DNA of 64,000 nucleotides from Bacteroidota bacterium (GCA_005798905.1 SYIK01000001.1:1-64000), one strand, 5' to 3'. Positions 48,871 through 58,177 are shown, numbered from the stretch's first letter. Notes: generated by a model from the letters alone, not told the origin. Made by a program: numbers and translations.

Positions 48871-50388
48871 TTAATTAAAATCGATTTTTGCAAAGCAAAT
48901 ATAATTACGAAAAAAACAAGGAACAACCAATTGTCTGACTCCAACTTGTTTGCTGAATTTGGGCATAAATTCATGCCCTAAATCTAAATTTTTCAATGTA
49001 CTGCTTCTGTTTATTTTTCCATTAGGCAATAAAATATAGTCATTCAACAATAAATTTCTTGTTTCGTATTGATTGAAAAGAAAATGTAATTGTCCGCCCG
49101 TATTCATCACTTGGTAAGAAATTTTTTCATCGCCTTCATCATCAAACTGTTCTTTGCTGATTACATTTCGCCAACCGATTTGTCCATTTTTATCAAAAGA
49201 AAGAATAACAATATTATCGGCGTGGTAGCGCGTTTGCTGTTGATTATCTCTGCGCCAACGCCAACTTGAATTATAAGGTGAGTAACTGTAATAATCGTAC
49301 GGCGAAAAATAAGGTGAGCTATAAAAATTATCGAAACGATTGAAAGTGGAATTTTTAGAAGTGGTATAACTCGCTTCCATATCTACAATAAATCCACCAT
49401 CTCTTTTCATAAATATATTTCGAAGAAAATAATCATTGAACGAAACTTTGATGTTCGCATTTTTTTTAGCTTCTCTTCTCAAGTCTTCGCCAAAAGGCGA
49501 CTCCAATACTAAATCTGCTTTAGAAGAATTTCTATTTAATCCATAAAAATAAAGTCCTTCAATAGATCCACGTTTTTGTTTAAAATAAAAAGCACACAAC
49601 AAATATCTTCCGTTAAAATTGTCTGCTTTCAACCGCAACTCATCTAAATAAATTTTATCGAGATGAACGGAATGCAGGACAAACGAATCTTCCATCGCTT
49701 TTTTTATTATTATTTCTACTTGAGAAATGCTTTCGGTTCCCACGCGATAAAATTTTGTAAAAACAAGATTTCCTTCATTATCCAAAATAAATTCTCCTAA
49801 ATGGTTTCGAAATTCATCCATTGGCATTGGCAAACTAGTTTTCTTCAATAAGTTTAATTTATTATCAAACAACATTGTACTGATGAGATAGCTATTTCGA
49901 TTTTTACTGTTTATTTTAAATACAATTATTTTTTGTTTGTCTTCACTCACAATGGAAGTATAAATTTTATTATTCGTTGCAAGTCCAATTGATGAAGTGT
50001 CCAACTCCATCGGCTCTCCTATTTTAGACCCCGATACATCTAATTTTACAGCCATACAATACACAATATTTCTTTTTTGATATTGATAAATCATATAGGC
50101 GTAATCAGTATAAGCAAAAAAATCAACATTAATAAGACGTTCCGTTGGCATATATTCTTGTTCAATCTTTTTCACTTGTTTCATTTCGCCATCATACTCA
50201 CAAATAAAATTACTTCCACGCACATTTTTATATACAAGATAATTATTGCCGAGTTTACCAATAATTTCAAAATCAATTTTTCTCGAATCATCCTTCTCAG
50301 GTTCGGAATAAACAATTTGTTGAGAATTCCCAATTGTGCAAATACATAAGAATATAAAAGCAAAAACACCAATATTTTGTAGCCGCAT
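48871..50388 (-). CDS. Secreted protein of unknown function
   Basis: A 505-aa protein with a cleavable signal peptide (about 1-23, FIFLCICTIGNSQQ). The body is beta-rich with repeated aromatic strands, such as NYLVYKNVRGSNFICEYD, AYMIYQYQKRNIVYC, FDKNGQIGWRNVISKE, which could fold as a propeller. Around residues 365-390 there is a low-complexity Tyr/Ser/Pro patch (YSSPYFSPYDYYSYSPY). No family or catalytic motif is recognised. It is divergent from kup and leads the two-gene operon with the membrane protein at 47863-48855. Confidence 0.6.
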   Translation of the reverse strand: MRLQNIGVFAFIFLCICTIGNSQQIVYSEPEKDDSRKIDFEIIGKLGNNYLVYKNVRGSNFICEYDGEMKQVKKIEQEYMPTERLINVDFFAYTDYAYMIYQYQKRNIVYCMAVKLDVSGSKIGEPMELDTSSIGLATNNKIYTSIVSEDKQKIIVFKINSKNRNSYLISTMLFDNKLNLLKKTSLPMPMDEFRNHLGEFILDNEGNLVFTKFYRVGTESISQVEIIIKKAMEDSFVLHSVHLDKIYLDELRLKADNFNGRYLLCAFYFKQKRGSIEGLYFYGLNRNSSKADLVLESPFGEDLRREAKKNANIKVSFNDYFLRNIFMKRDGGFIVDMEASYTTSKNSTFNRFDNFYSSPYFSPYDYYSYSPYNSSWRWRRDNQQQTRYHADNIVILSFDKNGQIGWRNVISKEQFDDEGDEKISYQVMNTGGQLHFLFNQYETRNLLLNDYILLPNGKINRSSTLKNLDLGHEFMPKFSKQVGVRQLVVPCFFRNYICFAKIDFN

Positions 50389-50565
50389 AATTATATTTTT
50401 TCGCTACATAAAGATACAGTTTGCTTATACAATTTTTTGTTAGAATTTTGCAAAAATGTAAATGCATGTAGTTCAAAATTCTCAATTGTTTAACCACTCT
50501 AAAATCAAATTTTAAAAATTCCTATAAAAAAATTAGTTTTTAATTCCACTACTATTAATTTTGCT

Positions 50566-50573
50566 CCTTATTT
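50566..50573 (+). promoter_or_regulatory. Possible -7 promoter element of kup
   Basis: TAATTTTG matches TAnnTTTG, 40 nt ahead of the kup ATG at 50614. The -33 box is not clear. Confidence 0.35.
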
Positions 50574-50613
50574 CTATTTACCCGCCAAAAGAAAACTGCT
50601 CCGGGTTGTTAAT

Positions 50614-52569
50614 ATGTCTGTAAATACAAAAAAAGTTACTTCATTAGGATTACTCGTTGCATTGGGTATTATTTTCGGAGACATTGGTACATCTCCGTTG
50701 TATGTTTTTAACGCAATTATTGGCGACAAAATTATTTCCGAACAATTAATTATTGGAAGTCTTTCAGCTGTAATTTGGACATTGACGCTTCAAACCACAT
50801 TGAAATATGTAATACTTACTTTAAGAGCCGATAACCGAGGCGAGGGAGGAATTTTTTCATTATATGCTTTAGTGCGAAGAAGAAGAAAATGGTTAGTAGC
50901 TGCGGCAATGATTGGTGGTGCTGCATTGTTGGCCGATGGAATGATTACACCGCCCATCTCCATTACTGCCGCAATTGAAGGATTACGACAAATTCCACAG
51001 TTTGCCGATATTACACAAAAGTCAATTGTTTACATCGTTCTTGCCATTTTAGTTTTCCTTTTTCTCTTACAACAATTTGGATCAGCTTCAATTGGAACGC
51101 TCTTTGGACCTATAATGTTTATTTGGTTTTTCATGTTAGCTTCGATGGGCTTCCTTCATTTTTTCGACGATTGGCAAATTTTTAAAGCCATTAACCCCTA
51201 CTATGCAATTGATTTATTAATCAACTATCCAAACGGATTTTGGATTTTAGGTGCGGTGTTTCTTTGTACTACAGGAGCCGAGGCTTTGTATAGCGATTTG
51301 GGACATTGCGGTAAAGAGAATATTCGAGTTACTTGGACATTTGTAAAATTTTGTCTTGTTATTAATTACGTTGGTCAAGGAGCTTGGTTATTGGCAAATT
51401 ATAAAGGGCAACATTTTGATACGGCAACCCAAAATGCATTTTTTGGAATAATGCCAGAATGGTTTAGAATTATTGGAATTGTAATCGCAACTGCAGCTGC
51501 AATTATTGCAAGTCAGGCTTTGATTTCGGGATCGTTTACACTTATAAGTGAAGCCATGCGTTTAAACCTATGGCCCAAATTTAGAATTCGTTATCCTTCT
51601 GAAGAAAAGGGGCAATTATTTGTTCCTGCTATCAACTTTATGCTGCTTCTTGGATGTACCGGTGTAGTATTATATTTTCAAAGAGCATCAAAAATGGAAG
51701 CCGCTTATGGATTAGCCATAACACTTTGTATGATTGCCACTTCTATTTTGTACTCAAATTTTTTAGTGCAAAAACGTGTTAACCCAATCCTAATTTATAT
51801 TTACCTCTGTGTTTATTTCACAATCGAAGGCGCTTTTTTAATTGCAAATCTTGAAAAATTTCCACACGGTGGTTATGTAGCTCTAATTGTGGGCGGATTA
51901 CTTTTTATGATCATGTATATCTGGTTCAAAGCAAGAAAAATTAAAAACCGTTATGTAGAATTTGTTCGTCTAGAAACTTACATTTCTAAAATTCAGGAAC
52001 TAAGTAGCGATAAATCATTCCCAAAATATGCCACACATTTGGTTTATCTCACAAGTGCAGATAGTCCGAAAGAAATTGAGCATAAAATTATTTATTCCAT
52101 TTTAAATAAAAAACCAAAACGTGCCGACATCTATTGGTTTGTTCATGTGGATACGGTGGACGACCCTTACACTTGTAACTACAAAGTAGAACACATTATT
52201 CCAAACGATATTATTCGCATCGATTTTAAATTGGGATTTCGTCGCCAACCACGCATCAACATGTTGTTTCAACAAGTAATTGAAGACTTAATTGCCAAAA
52301 GAGAAATCAACATTTTTGCAAAATACGAAGCAAGTAATAAAGCTAAAAGTTCGGGTGATTATCAATTCATTGTTTTGGAAAAATATTTAAGCCAAGACAA
52401 TGAACTTCCTTTCTGGGAAAGAGTAATTATGAATTTTTATTTCTGGCTTAAAGAAATTAGTTTGTCTGAAGAAAGAGGTTTTGGACTCGACCAAAGCAAT
52501 GTTACTATTGAAAAATTCCCACTTGTTATTGGTCAAGTACATCGCTTACCAATGCGCAGAATTGACTAA
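50614..52569 (+). CDS. kup: Kup/KUP-type potassium uptake transporter
   Basis: A 651-aa inner-membrane K+ (proton symport) transporter. The N-terminus has the signature LGIIFGDIGTSPLYVF, followed by GEGGIFSLYALVRR and ADGMITPPISITAAIEGL. About twelve helices run to ~430, then a ~200-residue cytoplasmic domain. Length and motifs are standard. A monocistronic gene, convergent with a small hypothetical gene 12 nt downstream. Confidence 0.95.
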   Translation: MSVNTKKVTSLGLLVALGIIFGDIGTSPLYVFNAIIGDKIISEQLIIGSLSAVIWTLTLQTTLKYVILTLRADNRGEGGIFSLYALVRRRRKWLVAAAMIGGAALLADGMITPPISITAAIEGLRQIPQFADITQKSIVYIVLAILVFLFLLQQFGSASIGTLFGPIMFIWFFMLASMGFLHFFDDWQIFKAINPYYAIDLLINYPNGFWILGAVFLCTTGAEALYSDLGHCGKENIRVTWTFVKFCLVINYVGQGAWLLANYKGQHFDTATQNAFFGIMPEWFRIIGIVIATAAAIIASQALISGSFTLISEAMRLNLWPKFRIRYPSEEKGQLFVPAINFMLLLGCTGVVLYFQRASKMEAAYGLAITLCMIATSILYSNFLVQKRVNPILIYIYLCVYFTIEGAFLIANLEKFPHGGYVALIVGGLLFMIMYIWFKARKIKNRYVEFVRLETYISKIQELSSDKSFPKYATHLVYLTSADSPKEIEHKIIYSILNKKPKRADIYWFVHVDTVDDPYTCNYKVEHIIPNDIIRIDFKLGFRRQPRINMLFQQVIEDLIAKREINIFAKYEASNKAKSSGDYQFIVLEKYLSQDNELPFWERVIMNFYFWLKEISLSEERGFGLDQSNVTIEKFPLVIGQVHRLPMRRID

Positions 52570-52581
52570 AATAACTGGCAA

Positions 52582-53139
52582 CTAATAATTTCTTACAGAA
52601 AATTCCCACCCTCTATTTTTTGATTTCTCATTTATCGCATCCCATAAAAAAGTGGCTGGATAATAATAAAATGCAAAAACTGCTACACCCATTGCCGGAA
52701 TAAATGGTATCCAAGCTAATTCACTAAGCGGTTTGTTTAATATTGAATACATCACTCCTGAATAAACAATTGCTCCTCCAACCCACCATCCTATTTGTTG
52801 TCTTTCTTTTCGAGATAATTCTCTTACTTTTTCTAACTCAATTAATGACACTACAAAAAACGAAGAGTCGTATTTTTGAAAAGAACCAATTTCAATAGCA
52901 TTTTCCATTACTGAAGTTATATACCCTTTAATAATTTTTGGATTTCCCAAACTATCTTTTGTTTCTACACGCACAGGCATTCCAATCGAATAATTAAATG
53001 TTCGAAGGCCTTTTCGGGCTGTCAACGAAAAATTAAGTCCGGTTTCTTTATCAAAGTTTCTACCCTTATGCGTAAAGTTTTGCGCACTCAATTCAACACT
53101 CAAAACAATCATTACAAATAATATTGGCATTGATTTCAT
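52582..53139 (-). CDS. Small secreted/membrane protein of unknown function
   Basis: A 185-aa protein with a signal peptide (1-19, ends VELSAQ). Residues 30-110 are beta-rich (VRVETKDSLGNPKIIKGYITSVMENAIEIGS, reminiscent of small beta-barrel folds). Two hydrophobic segments follow at about 118-137 and 143-163 (WWVGGAIVYSGVMYSIL; AWIPFIPAMGVAVFAFYYYP). It is 28 nt downstream of the LD-carboxypeptidase stop on the same strand and may be co-transcribed. I do not recognise the family. Confidence 0.6.
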   Translation of the reverse strand: MKSMPILFVMIVLSVELSAQNFTHKGRNFDKETGLNFSLTARKGLRTFNYSIGMPVRVETKDSLGNPKIIKGYITSVMENAIEIGSFQKYDSSFFVVSLIELEKVRELSRKERQQIGWWVGGAIVYSGVMYSILNKPLSELAWIPFIPAMGVAVFAFYYYPATFLWDAINEKSKNRGWEFSVRNY

Positions 53140-53167
53140 AGTTTGATATTTTAAAATTTTATTTTGT

Positions 53168-54082
53168 TCAACTTCGTATTTCTACGAAACTTACACTTTC
53201 TTCTACTTTCAACTTATATTTTACACCAATTTTTAATGCATAATTTTTTGTTGTGTGGCTTACCGAAAAATCAAAACAAACTGGATAATCATATTCTTTT
53301 ACAACATCATTTATTATTTCATAAACCGTTTTACCAAAAGGTCGTTCCGTATCCTTGCAATCTGTGAATCCGCCAATAATCAAAGCAGCCAAATCTTTCA
53401 GCTTATTGCTTCTTTTTAATTGCAACAACATTCGGTCAATATTATATAAATACTCACCCACATCTTCCAAGAAAAGTATTTTTCCTTTTGTATCAAAATC
53501 AGACGGAGTCCCAAGCAAATGAGTTAACAACGCTAAATTTCCCCCAACTAATTCTCCAACTACTTCTCCTTTTTTATTAAAATCGTGTGCAGCAGTTTTA
53601 TAATTTATTTCATCACCTCTCAATGCTTTTCGCAGCGATAGAACAAATTCATTTTCATGTTGCCCATTTGAAAATGCAGCAGCCATCGGTGCATGCAGTG
53701 TAGCTATTTTATACTTAGACAAAATATGTGAATGCAAAATAGTTATGTCGCTAAATCCAATAACCCATTTTGGAACTTCTTGAAATTTTGTAAAATCCAA
53801 TTTATCAATAATGCGACTAAGTCCATAACCACCTCTTGCGAAAAAAATAGCTTTTACCGAATCATCATCGAGCATTTTTTGTAAATCAAAAAAACGTTTT
53901 TCATCTGTTCCTGAAAAGTAATTTTTAGAATTTCCACCAATCGTAGTTCCAATTTTTACTTTGTAACCCCATTCTTGAAAAACATTAATACTCTCTATTA
54001 CTTTTTCAAAACTCATAAATCCGGATGGACAAACAAAACCAACAGTATCTCCATTTTTTAAATAGGGTGGAATTTTTATCAT
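53168..54082 (-). CDS. LD-carboxypeptidase (peptidase family S66)
   Basis: A 304-aa serine peptidase that trims the tetrapeptide of recycled murein (L,D-carboxypeptidase). Opening motif LKNGDTVGFVCPSGF; the nucleophile lies in WVIGFSDITILH; the Glu region is FLEDVGEYLYNIDRML after GNLALLTHLLG; the His is in FSVSHTTKNYALKIG. ARGGYGLSRIID is the conserved glycine loop. No signal peptide, so cytoplasmic as for E. coli LdcA. It is divergent from metG (93 nt between starts). Confidence 0.9.
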   Translation of the reverse strand: MIKIPPYLKNGDTVGFVCPSGFMSFEKVIESINVFQEWGYKVKIGTTIGGNSKNYFSGTDEKRFFDLQKMLDDDSVKAIFFARGGYGLSRIIDKLDFTKFQEVPKWVIGFSDITILHSHILSKYKIATLHAPMAAAFSNGQHENEFVLSLRKALRGDEINYKTAAHDFNKKGEVVGELVGGNLALLTHLLGTPSDFDTKGKILFLEDVGEYLYNIDRMLLQLKRSNKLKDLAALIIGGFTDCKDTERPFGKTVYEIINDVVKEYDYPVCFDFSVSHTTKNYALKIGVKYKLKVEESVSFVEIRS

Positions 54083-54119
54083 TCAAAAAAATTATGCAAT
54101 AAAGTTATGAAATCGTTGG

Positions 54120-54151
54120 TTTGGGCAATGAAAGGCTTTATGGTATTTTTG
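54120..54151 (+). promoter_or_regulatory. metG promoter, full match to the Bacteroidota consensus
   Basis: TTTG (54120-54123), 20-nt spacer, TATTTTTG (54144-54151): every consensus base of TTTG / TAnnTTTG with ideal spacing. It predicts a leader of about 18 nt before the ATG at 54176. This is the best promoter match in the window. Confidence 0.7.
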
Positions 54152-54175
54152 CGAATTAGTTTTTAGAAAAGAAAA

Positions 54176-56299
54176 ATGAAGCAACCAAAAAGATATTTAA
54201 TTACTTCCGCACTTCCCTATGCAAATGGATTGAAGCATCTTGGGCATTTGGCAGGTGCTTATTTGCCGGCAGATATTTATGTTCGTTATTTGCGTTCGCA
54301 AAAAAGAGATGTCGTTTATGTTTGTGGAAGTGATGAACACGGAACTGCAATTCCTATTCAAGCTACAAAAGAAGGAACAACGCCGCAAGCAATTATTGAC
54401 AAATACCATGAAATATGCAAACAAAATTTTTCTGATTTAGGTATTTCATTTGATATTTATCATCGTACTTCCGAAAAAATTCATCACGAAACTTCAAAAG
54501 AATTTTTCACCGCTTTGAATGATGCCGGTCAGTTGGAAATAATGGAATCGGAACAATATTTTGACGAGGAAGCCAATTCTTTTTTAGCAGATCGTTTTAT
54601 AAAAGGAACTTGTCCCAACTGTGCGTACGATTCTGCATTTGGCGATCAATGCGAAAAATGTGGCAAAAGTTTAAGCCCCGATGAATTAATCAATCCGGTT
54701 TCTACACTTAGCGGAAATACTCCCATTAAAAAAAATACAAAACATTGGTATCTACCGTTAAACAAACACGAAGAATTTTTAAATAATTGGATTACAAAAG
54801 AGCACGCAAAAGATTGGAAACAAAATGTAGTTGGTCAGTGCAAAGGTTGGATTGACGGCGGTTTGCTGCCACGAGCTGTAACAAGAGATTTAAATTGGGG
54901 AGTAAACGTTCCGTTAAAAAATGCTTCCGGAAAAGTGCTTTATGTTTGGTTTGATGCGCCAATTGGTTACATCAGCGCCACCAAACAATGGGCGCTTGAT
55001 AATCACAAAAATTGGGAACCGTATTGGAAAGATAACGACACACAATTAGTTCATTTTATTGGCAAAGACAATATTGTTTTTCATTGCATCATTTTTCCGG
55101 TTATGTTAAAATTGCATAATTATATTTTGCCGACAAATGTTCCGGCAAATGAATTTATGAATTTAGAAGGTGACAAAATGAGCACAAGTCGCAATTGGAA
55201 AATTGACATGCAAGATTATATCGATGATTTTGTAAAAAAAGAAAATGGTGGCGGGCAATGTGTAGATATGTTGCGTTATTATTTAACGCAAATAGCTCCC
55301 GAAACAAAAGATTCAGAATTTACTTGGAAAGGATTTCAAGATGCAATAAATAGCGAATTAGTTGCAGTGTTCGGAAATTTTATGAATAGAACTTTTGTGC
55401 TCATGCACAAACTCTGCAATGGAAAAGTTCCGCCGCTGCATTCACCAATCATAGATGAAATTGATAAAGAATTAATAAATAAGATTGAACAAAGTCCAAA
55501 AAAAATAGCGACTTTGATTGAAGAATATAAATTTCGAGATGCATTGTTTGAAATAATTGATTTGAGTAGAAAGGGAAATCAATACATGCAAAAAAAAGAA
55601 CCGTGGATTAAAGCAAAGCAAGTAGCAGCAGACGGTTCGATTGATGCTTCGGCTCAAAAAGAAATTGACAACTGTTTACATATTTGCTTACAACTCTGTG
55701 CCAATATTTCCATTTTAATAAATCCATTTTTACCCAATACTTCCAAAAAAATGTTGCATTTAATGAAAGTAGTTGACAAACTTTTAGATTGGGAAAATGC
55801 AGGAAAATTAAATTTATTAAAAACCGGATATAGTTTGCGTGGACCTGAATTACTTTTTAGAAAAATAGAAGATGAAGAAATAAAATACCAACTTGAAAAA
55901 TTGAAATCAAACATTCTAAATTCAAAAAAGATGAAAGAAGAAGTGCAACAAACAATACAAGCACCAACGAAACCTGTCATTCAGTTTGATGATTTTACAA
56001 AATTAGATCTTCGTGTGGGAACAGTACTTGCTTGTGAAAAAGTAGAAAAAGCTGACAAACTTTTGAAACTTACGGTGGATTTAGGAACTGAAAAAAGAAC
56101 GATCGTTTCAGGAATTGCATTGCATTACAAATCAGAAGAATTAGTCGACAAACAAGTTGTCATCGTTGCAAATCTTGCTCCAAGAAAAATGAAAGGAATT
56201 GAAAGCCAAGGAATGATTCTTACCGCCGAAGACAAAGACGGTAAACTTCGACTGTTGAAACCAGAAGAAGCAGTGCAGCCGGGTTCTGCAGTTAGTTAA
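54176..56299 (+). CDS. metG: Methionyl-tRNA synthetase with C-terminal tRNA-binding domain
   Basis: A 707-aa class I synthetase charging tRNA-Met. HIGH-type motif PYANGLKHLGHLAGAYL; zinc knuckles CPNCAYDSAFGDQCEKCG; KMSKS loop as GDKMSTSRNW. The anticodon-binding helical domain spans about 400-570. A linker (about 570-600, KKMKEEVQQTIQAPTKP) leads to the EMAP/Arc1p-type tRNA-binding domain (about 605-707; KLDLRVGTVLACEKVEKADK, VANLAPRKMKGIESQGM). Length is standard for the dimeric type. Confidence 0.97.
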   Translation: MKQPKRYLITSALPYANGLKHLGHLAGAYLPADIYVRYLRSQKRDVVYVCGSDEHGTAIPIQATKEGTTPQAIIDKYHEICKQNFSDLGISFDIYHRTSEKIHHETSKEFFTALNDAGQLEIMESEQYFDEEANSFLADRFIKGTCPNCAYDSAFGDQCEKCGKSLSPDELINPVSTLSGNTPIKKNTKHWYLPLNKHEEFLNNWITKEHAKDWKQNVVGQCKGWIDGGLLPRAVTRDLNWGVNVPLKNASGKVLYVWFDAPIGYISATKQWALDNHKNWEPYWKDNDTQLVHFIGKDNIVFHCIIFPVMLKLHNYILPTNVPANEFMNLEGDKMSTSRNWKIDMQDYIDDFVKKENGGGQCVDMLRYYLTQIAPETKDSEFTWKGFQDAINSELVAVFGNFMNRTFVLMHKLCNGKVPPLHSPIIDEIDKELINKIEQSPKKIATLIEEYKFRDALFEIIDLSRKGNQYMQKKEPWIKAKQVAADGSIDASAQKEIDNCLHICLQLCANISILINPFLPNTSKKMLHLMKVVDKLLDWENAGKLNLLKTGYSLRGPELLFRKIEDEEIKYQLEKLKSNILNSKKMKEEVQQTIQAPTKPVIQFDDFTKLDLRVGTVLACEKVEKADKLLKLTVDLGTEKRTIVSGIALHYKSEELVDKQVVIVANLAPRKMKGIESQGMILTAEDKDGKLRLLKPEEAVQPGSAVS

Positions 56300-56317
56300 C
56301 TGTTCAAATTAAAATTC

Positions 56318-56500
56318 CTACCCTTTTTTTTGGATGTCTTTGAAATGCTTTATAATTCCCATTACAGAGTCAATACCAAAAACAGCCAACAATGCAAAAT
56401 ATGACACTATTTTGTAAATATTATCTTCACCTGTAGTAGGATGAAAATGAAAGATTAAAAAAAAACCGCCAAACACTCTGTAAAATATATCTATTTTCAT
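56318..56500 (-). CDS. 60-aa two-helix membrane mini-protein
   Basis: A very small protein with two hydrophobic segments (about 5-18 and 27-49: RVFGGFFLIFHF; IYKIVSYFALLAVFGIDSVMGI) and a basic tail (KHFKDIQKKG). The ATG at 56500 is 2 nt after the lipoprotein gene's stop codon, so the two are translationally linked. No family recognised. As the last gene of the cassette it could be a small membrane partner, for example an immunity-like factor for the lipoprotein; that is a guess from size and position only. Confidence 0.6.
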   Translation of the reverse strand: MKIDIFYRVFGGFFLIFHFHPTTGEDNIYKIVSYFALLAVFGIDSVMGIIKHFKDIQKKG

Positions 56501-56502
56501 GC

Positions 56503-57459
56503 TTATTCTTCTATTTGAAAATTTAACCAATAATAATAACTCTGAATATAAACAACTAAACTAGCAAATATTGCTTCTTTGGTTTTTGTATTTAGATTCG
56601 AATTTTTTATTGCATTGATATAAAAATCATTAATCTGTTTGACATCTTCAAAAACAACCGCCTTGCTTACCGCTTCAAAAAAGTATGAAAGTATTGTTGC
56701 TGATTCTTCATCCATCAGCCCTCTCATTTTATATTCATTAAGTAAAATTGTATAGTTAAAATTATTTTCACTAAATTTTTTGCTTACAGATTTAATGTTA
56801 TTAATTAAATCCTTAAACTCAACAAAGTTATAAAGTTTCACATAATCTACATCATTAATATTGTTAATATTAGAAGCCATCCATTGCAAATCTGTCTGAG
56901 GGTTTGTAGTAGAAAAATAAATCCTTTCTAACCCATTATTATGCAATAAACCAAGATTATTTAAATAAGAAAACTCCTGAGGCAAACTATATATAACAAA
57001 AGCTCCTTTAGGATCAACATTATTAAAATTACCTACTCGTTGATAAAACTGTGTATATACTGTATATGAATCGCCAATTGCACCTCCTATTGCAGTTACA
57101 ACTGCATAACCAGTCCCACCAGTTGCGACACCAGCTGCAACAGCAACAGTTTGAGCAGATGAAGCACCAATTTGTGCACCTCCAGCATTTGCTATTGCAA
57201 TTCCACAAACCTCTGCTACAACTTCCCACCACTTTTTCTTTCCTTCAATCGATGATGTGTTTGCTACTTTATAGTTATAGCTTTGATTAAAGTCTTTTAA
57301 TTGTTGATTTAGATTAGAAATAACATTAGAATCAATTTTTGGGGGACTATTTTTTTTACCCTTTGCACAAGAGTTAATAACTAATGTAGTAATTGAAAGA
57401 AAAATTAATTTGTATATGAGGTTTTTCTTAATAAATTTCTTTGAGAGAATATACAACAA
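56503..57459 (-). CDS. Lipoprotein with glycine/alanine-rich hydrophobic segment, unknown function
   Basis: A 318-aa predicted lipoprotein. The N-terminus has many lysines and ends VINSC; the residues after Cys (AKGKKNS) are basic, unlike surface-export signals, so it may stay on the periplasmic side. A WW motif (KKKWWEVV, about 75-82) precedes a ~50-residue Gly/Ala/Ser-rich stretch (about 85-135; IANAGGAQIGASSAQTVAVA, GVATGGTGYAVVTAIGGAIG) with small-xxx-small glycine-zipper spacing, as in membrane-inserting peptides. The remaining ~180 residues are mainly helical. No ATG is present in frame; an upstream stop leaves TTG at 57459 as the start. It lies 37 nt after the XRE gene in the same cassette. 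Confidence 0.6.
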   Translation of the reverse strand: MLYILSKKFIKKNLIYKLIFLSITTLVINSCAKGKKNSPPKIDSNVISNLNQQLKDFNQSYNYKVANTSSIEGKKKWWEVVAEVCGIAIANAGGAQIGASSAQTVAVAAGVATGGTGYAVVTAIGGAIGDSYTVYTQFYQRVGNFNNVDPKGAFVIYSLPQEFSYLNNLGLLHNNGLERIYFSTTNPQTDLQWMASNINNINDVDYVKLYNFVEFKDLINNIKSVSKKFSENNFNYTILLNEYKMRGLMDEESATILSYFFEAVSKAVVFEDVKQINDFYINAIKNSNLNTKTKEAIFASLVVYIQSYYYWLNFQIEE

Positions 57460-57496
57460 TAGTTATAATTAGGAACATTTTATCAAAATAAAATTA

Positions 57497-57697
57497 TCAA
57501 TCTACTTTTTCGAGAAAGAATATTTCTTCTACTTTCTTATTAAATATTCTTGCAATTTTTAAAGATAATACAGTCGATGGAACATATTTATTTGCTTCCA
57601 TTGCATTTATCGTTTGTCGGCTAACTGCTACTTTATTTGCCAAATCTTCTTGGGTAAATCCTTTTATTGCACGCTCTACTTTTATATTATTTTTCAT
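57497..57697 (-). CDS. Small XRE-family helix-turn-helix regulator
   Basis: A 66-aa DNA-binding protein, essentially one lambda-Cro/XRE helix-turn-helix (RAIKGFTQEDLANKVAVSRQ then TINAMEANKYVPS), similar in size to YozG-type regulators. Its start overlaps the end of the upstream 4-TM gene by 11 nt, so the two are coupled. It is the likely ligand of the paired palindromes at 58195-58228, giving autoregulation of the cassette; this is inferred from position. Confidence 0.9.
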   Translation of the reverse strand: MKNNIKVERAIKGFTQEDLANKVAVSRQTINAMEANKYVPSTVLSLKIARIFNKKVEEIFFLEKVD

Positions 57698-58163
57698 CGG
57701 ACATCAATTTTGAATTTTTATACAAAATATAGTTAAATCGTGCAATGAAAATTATCATAACCGTAAACATATTGTAAACCATTACGGTAAAAAAAGGAAT
57801 TCCATAAATAAAAATAAATGCAAAAAAGAGTAATACATAATTTATCCAAACAGACCACAGCAAAGAAGACAAACGCAATTCCGAAATAAATTCATCTTCC
57901 GTTTTTTCTTTTGAAAAGCCCACCAACATTGCTCCAATTAAAAATAAAACTCCCGTAACTGTATTCGTAATATCTGCTTTAACGAAACTAAACATCTTGC
58001 TTTCATCAAAAATTCGGTCATAAAGTATCGCAAATACTTTTACATTAAGCCATTCAGTCTCAAAACCCGTTAAACTTATAAAAATTCCTAAAACTGTACT
58101 TGGAATTAAAATATACCATCCAATTTTTTTGTACTTATTGGGTAGCAATAAGTTGTTTTTCAT
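57687..58163 (-). CDS. 4-TM membrane protein paired with the XRE regulator
   Basis: A 158-aa inner-membrane protein with four hydrophobic segments (about 15-32, 63-83, 100-122, 127-147) and a short acidic loop (GFSKEKTEDEFISELRLSSLLW). Pairing of a multi-TM protein with a tiny XRE regulator is common in Bacteroidota and Firmicutes, where the membrane partner may modulate the regulator; its function is unknown. First gene of a four-gene cassette down to 56318. Confidence 0.7.
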   Translation of the reverse strand: MKNNLLLPNKYKKIGWYILIPSTVLGIFISLTGFETEWLNVKVFAILYDRIFDESKMFSFVKADITNTVTGVLFLIGAMLVGFSKEKTEDEFISELRLSSLLWSVWINYVLLFFAFIFIYGIPFFTVMVYNMFTVMIIFIARFNYILYKNSKLMSDEK

Positions 58164-58177
58164 GTTGTTTGTTTTTT

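Noticed and set aside
57029-57232. Cysteine/tryptophan-rich 67-codon frame inside the lipoprotein gene
   Set aside because: It is a shifted reading of the Gly/Ala-rich segment; no separate start context and the real frame has a lipobox signal peptide.
57497-58163. 4-TM protein plus XRE regulator as a toxin-antitoxin pair
   Set aside because: A multi-helix membrane protein of 158 residues translated before the regulator does not fit known type II toxins; I kept it as a regulator pair of unknown role.
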